Assembly (NCBI GenBank): GCA_951230915.1
Contig: OX579640.1
Coordinates: 8,638,981-8,702,980 of the forward strand
Direction of reading: 5' to 3'
Origin: Antitrichia curtipendula
Lineage: Eukaryota; Streptophyta; Bryopsida; Hypnales; Leucodontaceae
DNA length: 64,000 bases
This document shows positions 57,940 to 64,000 of this stretch, piece by piece. The notes below the pieces were generated by a model. The model was given only the letters and a program-made list of their open reading frames with translations, did no database searches and was not told the DNA's origin. The position numbers were made by a program, and so were the translations under genes. How positions within the stretch are numbered: the stretch's first letter is position 1; every line of letters starts with the position of its first letter.

Positions 57940-60597
57940 TGTAGACTAGATTTTACTTACCTCGCAAACACCCAAGACTAATAGTATAGGCTTTCAAAAT
58001 CTAGAGAATGGTCAAATTGTCTATCGTATTGTGACTAAAGTCACATGTATTACAAAATAATACGGGATATACATAATAAATGTATATAGCATCCAATTTC
58101 ACAATTCATATAAGTAATTTGACTCTACTCTTATTTCCAAGAGTAATAATTTGGTTGCTAGTTTGTTACTCATGCTATTGATGGAATGAATGTGGTCTCG
58201 GTCTTACTTAGTAGGGGCTCATTTTAGGCAATTTGTCAAGGATAAACCACAATTTGTTTTGTACGTGCACTATTTGGTTTAATCAAAATGGCAATATATA
58301 TTGCACTTGTTCTTTAATTATTGGTTATATTTTTATCAATTGACAAATTGTCCCAATAACTATTTATCTAGCCAAATTACTAATTAGGATGCAAATTAAA
58401 ACCGGTTCAAGTCCTACAACAAGTTGTTCCTATCTAATGCAAGGCATGATATGTAATGTAAGCTCCTTTGGAAAGTATTAATTGCACAAGATCACAACAA
58501 TTTGTCAGCATTACCACACTTATCAAACAAACGTCAACCATGTAACTAGCCTTAGCGCTTTTGGGCTCCAATTGGCTTTTGAATTAAGCCATGTCTAGAG
58601 TTTCCCACAAAAAGGCACAATATTAAGACATTTTGTCTACTTAGCCCTTGTTGTATGAATAGTCTTATTCTACATATAAAATTTTTATCAATTTGTCTAG
58701 CTTACAATGTGCATTGATCCAAGAACTTTGCCAACTCAACCACAACTATAAGTCTTCAACAACTAATTGACAAATTGACTATTGTAATCATCCTTATGAT
58801 CCTTTTTTGTAATCACTTGTCAATTTGTTAGTTTTCTAAAATGTGGTCGCTTAGCTAAATAATAGCTTGGATCAACAATTTATATCAGCTTAAAGAACTT
58901 AGACAAATTGTCCTACATATGAACAAACTACCTTGATAATTTAACTTACCCATTAAATTCTATATTTAAATTTGCCCTCAACACTATCAACTAACTTTTC
59001 ATTCTTCCTTAATTCAGAAATACTTTCTATCCAATTTATTCACACTTTCTAATTGAGCTATCCATCTTCTAGACTATTTGGCATATAAACAATCCCACAT
59101 ACAAATTATCACTACAGTCTTAGGCCATAACTTCGACATAAATATTCGGCAATTGTCACCCATCAACTAGATTGTTAACAACAATTTATTTTTATGATGA
59201 TTAGTGATCCAACTTGAATACATAGGAAGTAAACAAATTCCAAAGACAATTAGTCAGTGCAATTTGCAAACACATTTTAAATCACACAGTTTAGACCCCC
59301 AGTACTCCTTCCAATCGATTTGAGTCTGCCACAATCTACCATTGCTCATTTTCGATCACATTGCAGATTCAACATCCCACCACGCCAATTATTCAACAAG
59401 ACTTTGAAGTTGAATTCTCACAAATCTAAAATTTACATTGTTCACATACTCACACAATTATCCAAGCCAAATAAACAACTTGTGACACTACAAATATACA
59501 CACAAACAAATAATTATACATTATACAATTCAAATGATTGGTTACTCATATTATTGCCATTGCCAAACAATTTGTCAATTACACACTTACTTAGTGTCCC
59601 AAAAATATATTATTATTACTATTTTCATTTGTTGACATCTATTCCAATTAGATATTTCTTCTACAACAACTTGACAATTGGTCACTCATTGGTTGAAATT
59701 GATCATTGACTTTGCTTGCACACTAGCAAATAAACACTTCAATACATGCACAACATTTAATCAAATTTATCATAATAATTGGCTAAAAGTTATATAATCA
59801 ATCAAGATTACAATCTCTAATACAACCTCCTTTGACAATTTGTATTTGATAATGAAATCAACCTCGTCGTACAATTTGAGACGCAACGACATAATCCACC
59901 TTTCACCATAACAATTTTTCCAACTCATTATTCTTCCATTCTTACCTCAAAACAATTTACTCTCATACCAAATAACAATCAAACAATTTGCTCAGTGGAT
60001 ATACATACACTTCATTTACTGAAATCACAATCAACTTGTCACACATACACATAGCTCTAGAATCTACATAATCACTTCAAAGTTCACACAAACAGTATGA
60101 TCATTGGATCAGATAATTCAATCTGTCACAGTTTACTACAACTCCAATAATCGACTTAATGAATCTCACAGAAAACACACAAATATATACAAAGATAAAA
60201 TTCTTAACAATAAGCCTATACAACTTGAAAAAAAGACAATTTATATTTAACACTCAAAGAATTCATTTTACATTGAAAAAAATTGACTACTTCACTTCTA
60301 AAAGAAAACCAAGATAATGGAGGCAAGAAAATTCAAATTGTCAAACTATATATCCAATCCAAAGACAACTATTCATCTTGAAAAGACTCCAAGACCATTT
60401 CTCACTCTTCATATCCTCATGGCATTCTACATCTAAGATACCTATAATGACAATTTGTACACATCAACACCACAAAATAAGAATGGAATGGCAAATAACT
60501 TTATATCTGTTAACAATATGAAGCTAGATCATCAATTTGTCTTTTCCTATGCTACAAGAGACAATTAATCAGAATATTGAAAATTTACACTATCTGT
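57940..60597. mobile_element. Unclassified 2.66-kb insertion in the copia integrase
   Basis: Flanked by a 6-bp direct repeat ACAAAT (57,934-57,939 and 60,598-60,603). The interrupted integrase reads HFTN on the left and TNPYNP on the right, so removing one repeat restores continuity. The plus strand is G-poor: 59,461-59,520 has 3 G and 14 C. ACAATTTGTC or its complement recurs about fifteen to twenty times through the insertion. There are no LTRs, poly-A tail, clear terminal inverted repeats or transposase. The 129-codon frame at 59,320 is low-complexity and probably a by-product of composition. I cannot place it in a superfamily. Confidence 0.7.
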
Positions 60598-60720
60598 ACA
60601 AATCCTTACAACCCAATCTAAAATGGTGTTTTTGAACAATATAATTGAACCTTAACGGAATCTGTAAGAAGCATATTAAAAGCTTCTCAGATAAGTAATT
60701 TTTTTAGGCTAGGACCAATC
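60598..60720 (+). pseudogene. Copia integrase, C-terminal continuation
   Basis: NPYNPI, a stop, then NGVFEQYN, a stop, then TLTESVRSILKASQISN match the copia integrase block containing the third acidic catalytic residue (Glu in NGVFE). Two stops occur within 40 codons. Confidence 0.8.
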
Positions 60721-60759
60721 TTAACTACAAGTATAACTATATCAACACAACAATCATCA

Positions 60760-61720
60760 TTGCTTAAAACCTTCAACCCAAACAATTTTTATTTTGTGCC
60801 TGATTCAAGTATACAACTAACCCGGCAACTCATTCCTTATATCCTTGTTGAGAAGCCAAAATTATTAGAAATACCTAAATTTTTTGCAATACAACAAACA
60901 TCACAAACTCACTCTCATGTATTGCCTCCTCAACATCCACTAAAAATGCCACAACATTTAAGAACTCTCCTTAGACAAATAAATTCTCCAAGATCTTCAT
61001 CTCAACGCAAATCCCAATGTTCCACAAAAGGCATATGGAGAACAACTAGATGTCATGATGAGCAAAAATTTACTTATGCATTCATGATGCAACTTTCTAA
61101 GCCAACCATAGTCCAAAAACATTGTCAAGCAATAATTCTCATCAATGACAACAATCTATGAATAAAAAATATAATTCATTAATCCAAATGGTACATGGCA
61201 ACTTATAGATCCACCGCCAAATTGTTCCATTATTTCTACAAGTGGTTATTCCATCAAAAATATGATTATGATGGAACCATGGCTCAATTTAAAGCTAGGT
61301 TTGTTGCCTGGGGATTTACACAAAGGGAAGAACTGATTATATTGAAACTTTCTCTCCAGTGTTAAAAATAAAAACCTTGAGAATTTTACATGCCTTGGCA
61401 ACCCTTTTGGATTATCAAGTCCATCAATCGTATGGCTTATTTAAAAAAAACTATTTATATAAATCAACTAGAAGTGTATGTCCTACATTGCAATGAATCT
61501 AAAGTTTGTCGCTTATTAAAATCATTACATGGCCTTAAGCAATCTACTCAAGAATGAAATGAAATATTAGACTATTTTGTCTGTAGGAACAACTTTATTA
61601 AATGCAAATTAGATAATAATTTATACATCACACTTTTGGCTTCTTTCTTTATTATCATAGGAATATACATTGATGATCTTATCAATCATAATCTCAAATT
61701 GTCTACAATATTTAAGCTCA
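60760..61720 (+). pseudogene. Copia reverse transcriptase, frameshifted
   Basis: A 133-codon frame from 60,760 covers the variable linker between integrase and RT. RT blocks follow in changing frames: GTWQLIDPPP (61,195), KWLFHQKYDYDGTMAQFKAR (61,240) and on to FVAWGFTQRE, then CRLLKSLHGLKQST (61,510), FIKCKLDNNLYI (61,600) and the catalytic box YIDD at 61,666-61,677, which is intact here. At least three frame changes separate these blocks. Confidence 0.85.
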
Positions 61721-62009
61721 CTTAAAATAGATTTTTAATTTCCAACATTTTATTATTATTGATAACTAAAAAATTGCATATATTTTGGGAAATCAAGTAC
61801 TATGCCGTAATCATGCAATTAAAACCTGAATACTATTTCAAGAAAAATATATTTCAAATATCTTGACAAAATTTAATACGCTTTCTAACAACTCAATAAG
61901 TGCTTTTCTAGAACCAAATATTTTTTATCTCAAAATGATAACCTAACCTCTCAAAAACTTAATCCTATGAAAAATATTCCTTACGAGCAAGCAATTGGAA
62001 GTATATAGT

Positions 62010-62420
62010 ATTTGGTAACACCTACAAGATGGAATTTAACTTTCTCGGTGAATCATCTAGCACGGTTCATGGCTTCACTTCGGGCTTCACTAGCTCCTAT
62101 CTATTGGATTGGTATCAAATGTATATTACATTGTTTATACAATACAATGACTTATGGCCTTACCTACCATGCAAATTCAATAATCCCATCAAATTTCCAT
62201 ATTCTTTGTAGATGGAGCAACATTAATTGGGCTACTGACATTGATACTCGCTTTTCAACACCTGGCTATCTTTTTAGCTTAACTTTACATACCACATTTA
62301 TTGACAAATGAAAGTAAAAAACAATCAGTTGTAACTTTATCTTCAACAAAGACCAAATACATAGTCGTTGCCACTACAACTAAATAGAAGCTCCAAATCC
62401 AAACCCTCATTCATGTTAGG
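62010..62420 (+). pseudogene. Copia RNase H
   Basis: A 99-codon frame (62,012-62,311) aligns with the copia connection/RNase H region: TRWNLTFSVNHLARFM, then YGLTYHANSIIPSNF, WSNINWATDIDTRFSTPGY and LFSL. The block STKTKYIVVATTT near 62,340 is the STEAEY-type motif with the Glu residues altered. Confidence 0.8.
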
Positions 62421-62768
62421 TTATAAATTCCTTCAAAATTTCAAGTATAGTATATTGTGATAATCAATCATCTATTGTCTTGCCTCAAAATCCAAAATAT
62501 CACAACCGTTCAAAACATATATAACAATTGATATTTGTTTCTATATCATCAAAGATGAAGTAAAAGATAAACTACTTCAACTTGAATTTATTCCAACAAC
62601 AATTTGATGTTCTTATCAAATCTTTAAGAAGGGTTAAGCATCAAGCTTGCTTACAAGGACTTCCCATCACTTCTTCCTCAAATTTACAACAAGGGGGTGA
62701 CTAGATCTACTTCAATTCTTCATATGCTCAATTTATAAATTTACTATCAACTACAATTGAAGATGGAG

Positions 62769-62960
62769 TGTAAAAATAAATTAATATAGTTAGCTTAATA
62801 TAGATGGAATAAAAGTAGACTTATGTCATACCTAAGGTTACACCTTTGGATTACCCCAAGAGTCTTGCAAATATAGGTACTTAGTTATCTAGCTTGTATC
62901 ATTATCATTATTAATGTACGAAATTCATCTTTGTATTCCTTTATTTTTGTGCACACAACA
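62769..62960 (+). repeat. Copia 3' LTR
   Basis: It starts TGTAAAAATAAATTA directly after the purine tract GAAGATGGAG (62,759-62,768) and ends TTTGTGCACACAACA. Partner of 49,717-49,899. Confidence 0.8.
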
Positions 62961-64000
62961 TGTAGACTTTACATAAATGACATTTATGCCTTTTTAGAAC
63001 TAGTATTAGGAAGACAGTCTTGTTTTATTGACAAAAACATATTATTAATCTTAAATTTGCAAATTGCATTTTAAAGCCTACAAAATGGTCAAAAATAAAA
63101 TAATAATTAGTGTAAGTGCATCTAATCATTTATATTATCGTAAAAACATTGTCTTGGTTTTAAGATTTTGTTTATCTTATGATCCAATTCAAATAAGTAG
63201 AAAACCATGATATATAAAATATATATGCTAATAGCAAGATAGATATGGTGGAAACTAATTCTATAAGCAATTTCCAAAAAAATTAAAAATTATTTTTTCA
63301 AAAAAATATTGTCTAGAAAAAAAAGATTCTTATTGAATATTTTTATTTTTACTACCCAATTTTTTTTAGTATTCACTACAGATGTGCTAATCATAATCTT
63401 TTTTTTATACTTGTAACATTGATTGAATAAAATAATTCACTTAAAATAGTTCTACAAGCTATATATTTTTTACAACTTTTATGCATTGCACTTAAATTTA
63501 CATTATATTTTAATCTCATGGTAGCCATTTAAGTAGTAACATCAAACACCCAAAGTACTGTCACTCTAAATAGATTGTATTTTGTGATAAATACGCTTTT
63601 TGATAACATAAAATGCACATGGACCTCTAATCAAACATTTTTTATATCAAAATCTAATGTTATATTTGTATTTAGATCCATATGTTACTTTATTTATTAT
63701 TTCTATCTTTTGCATCAAATTAGTTTGTATTGAGTTTAAAAGGTTAAAAGAACAAATGTGATAAAGGAAAAAAGGAGTATCATTGATAGTATGCAAATAT
63801 ATTTTACTTCTTAGTATTTTTCTTAAAGAGTCAAGAAATAAATTAAAAAAATGCCTTCATTTCAACTTATTTGATTTTAATTCCTAAATGTTCAAAGTCA
63901 TAAAATTATTTTTGGGATTTTGATATTTTTTTATGATGTCAATTTTGATTGTGGTTTTTCAAAACTTTTATGAAGGTTTAAGAATGTAGTAAATTCTTGA
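62961..64000. other. Gene-free AT-rich sequence
   Basis: Sequence right of the copia element. All frames are dense with stops and I see no repeat partner or gene. Confidence 0.35.

Larger units (their letters stand above)
49717..62960 (+). mobile_element. Ty1/copia retrotransposon, broken by two nested insertions
   Basis: Short LTRs (about 183 and 191 bp) bracket plus-strand pieces in copia order: gag, zinc knuckle, protease, integrase, reverse transcriptase, RNase H. About 8.5 kb of the 13.2 kb is later insertion: a CACTA element (50,838-56,722) and an unclassified element (57,940-60,597). The original element was therefore about 4.7 kb, a normal copia size. All domains carry stops or shifts, so it is dead. 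LTR divergence and C-to-T type stops suggest age. A purine-rich GAAGATGGAG tract directly precedes the 3' LTR. Confidence 0.9.

Noticed and set aside
59320..59709. 129-codon frame in the unclassified insertion as a possible transposase
   Set aside because: No DDE, zinc-finger or other motif is visible, and the composition follows the G-poor strand. It is most likely open by chance.
1..64000. tRNA, rRNA or other structured RNA genes, organelle insertions, prokaryotic operons
   Set aside because: On reading both strands I saw no cloverleaf with A and B boxes, no rRNA-like conserved blocks, and no plastid or mitochondrial gene sequence. A covariance-model search would be decisive and was not possible here.

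Overview
The window reads as plant nuclear DNA. It is very AT-rich, has almost no long open frames, and carries only two genes that I can assemble exon by exon. Both have GT-AG introns and plant-type protein sequences. Almost everything else is decayed mobile DNA: Ty1/copia, Ty3/gypsy (chromovirus), CACTA, hAT-like and foldback elements with many stops and eroded ends. Sparse genes among old nested elements suggest a large-genome seed plant, possibly a gymnosperm. That last step is inference, and I cannot name the species.

Layout. 1-11 kb: fragments of a dispersed repeat whose ends read TTAA-CCCCTAAAGG, two long inverted arms made of degenerate GGATGAAA arrays (6.6-7.0 and 9.9-10.2 kb), a CACTA-family fragment and a probable lone LTR. 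11.3-17.1 kb: a less repetitive stretch with minus-strand coding-like pieces, one with a strong donor and one with a good acceptor, but with in-frame stops; I do not recognise the protein. 17-26.6 kb: AT-rich repeats, including a complete 954-bp TTAA element and a minisatellite. 26.6-33.9 kb: the gene island. An oxysterol-binding-protein-related (ORP) gene on the plus strand (five coding exons, 452 aa) converges on a VPS55/LEPROT-family gene on the minus strand (five coding exons, 125 aa). 34-49 kb: TIR elements, including a 1,325-bp hAT-like element with a perfect 8-bp target duplication, a 2.07-kb element with GGGCCGG ends, and a foldback MITE. 49.7-62.96 kb: one copia element that has been entered twice. 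A CACTA element lies in its gag and itself contains a chromodomain gypsy element. An unclassified 2.66-kb, G-poor insertion lies in its integrase.

The two genes are related in theme: ORPs exchange sterols and phosphoinositides at membrane contacts, and VPS55 acts in late endosome-to-vacuole sorting. Nothing in the sequence shows a functional link beyond their convergent placement. The most notable local features are a 23-bp perfect inverted repeat that could mask the exon 4 donor of the ORP gene, the TTAA/CCCCT-ended repeat family with a piggyBac-like terminal signature, and the unclassified insertion whose flanks rejoin exactly across an ACAAAT duplication.
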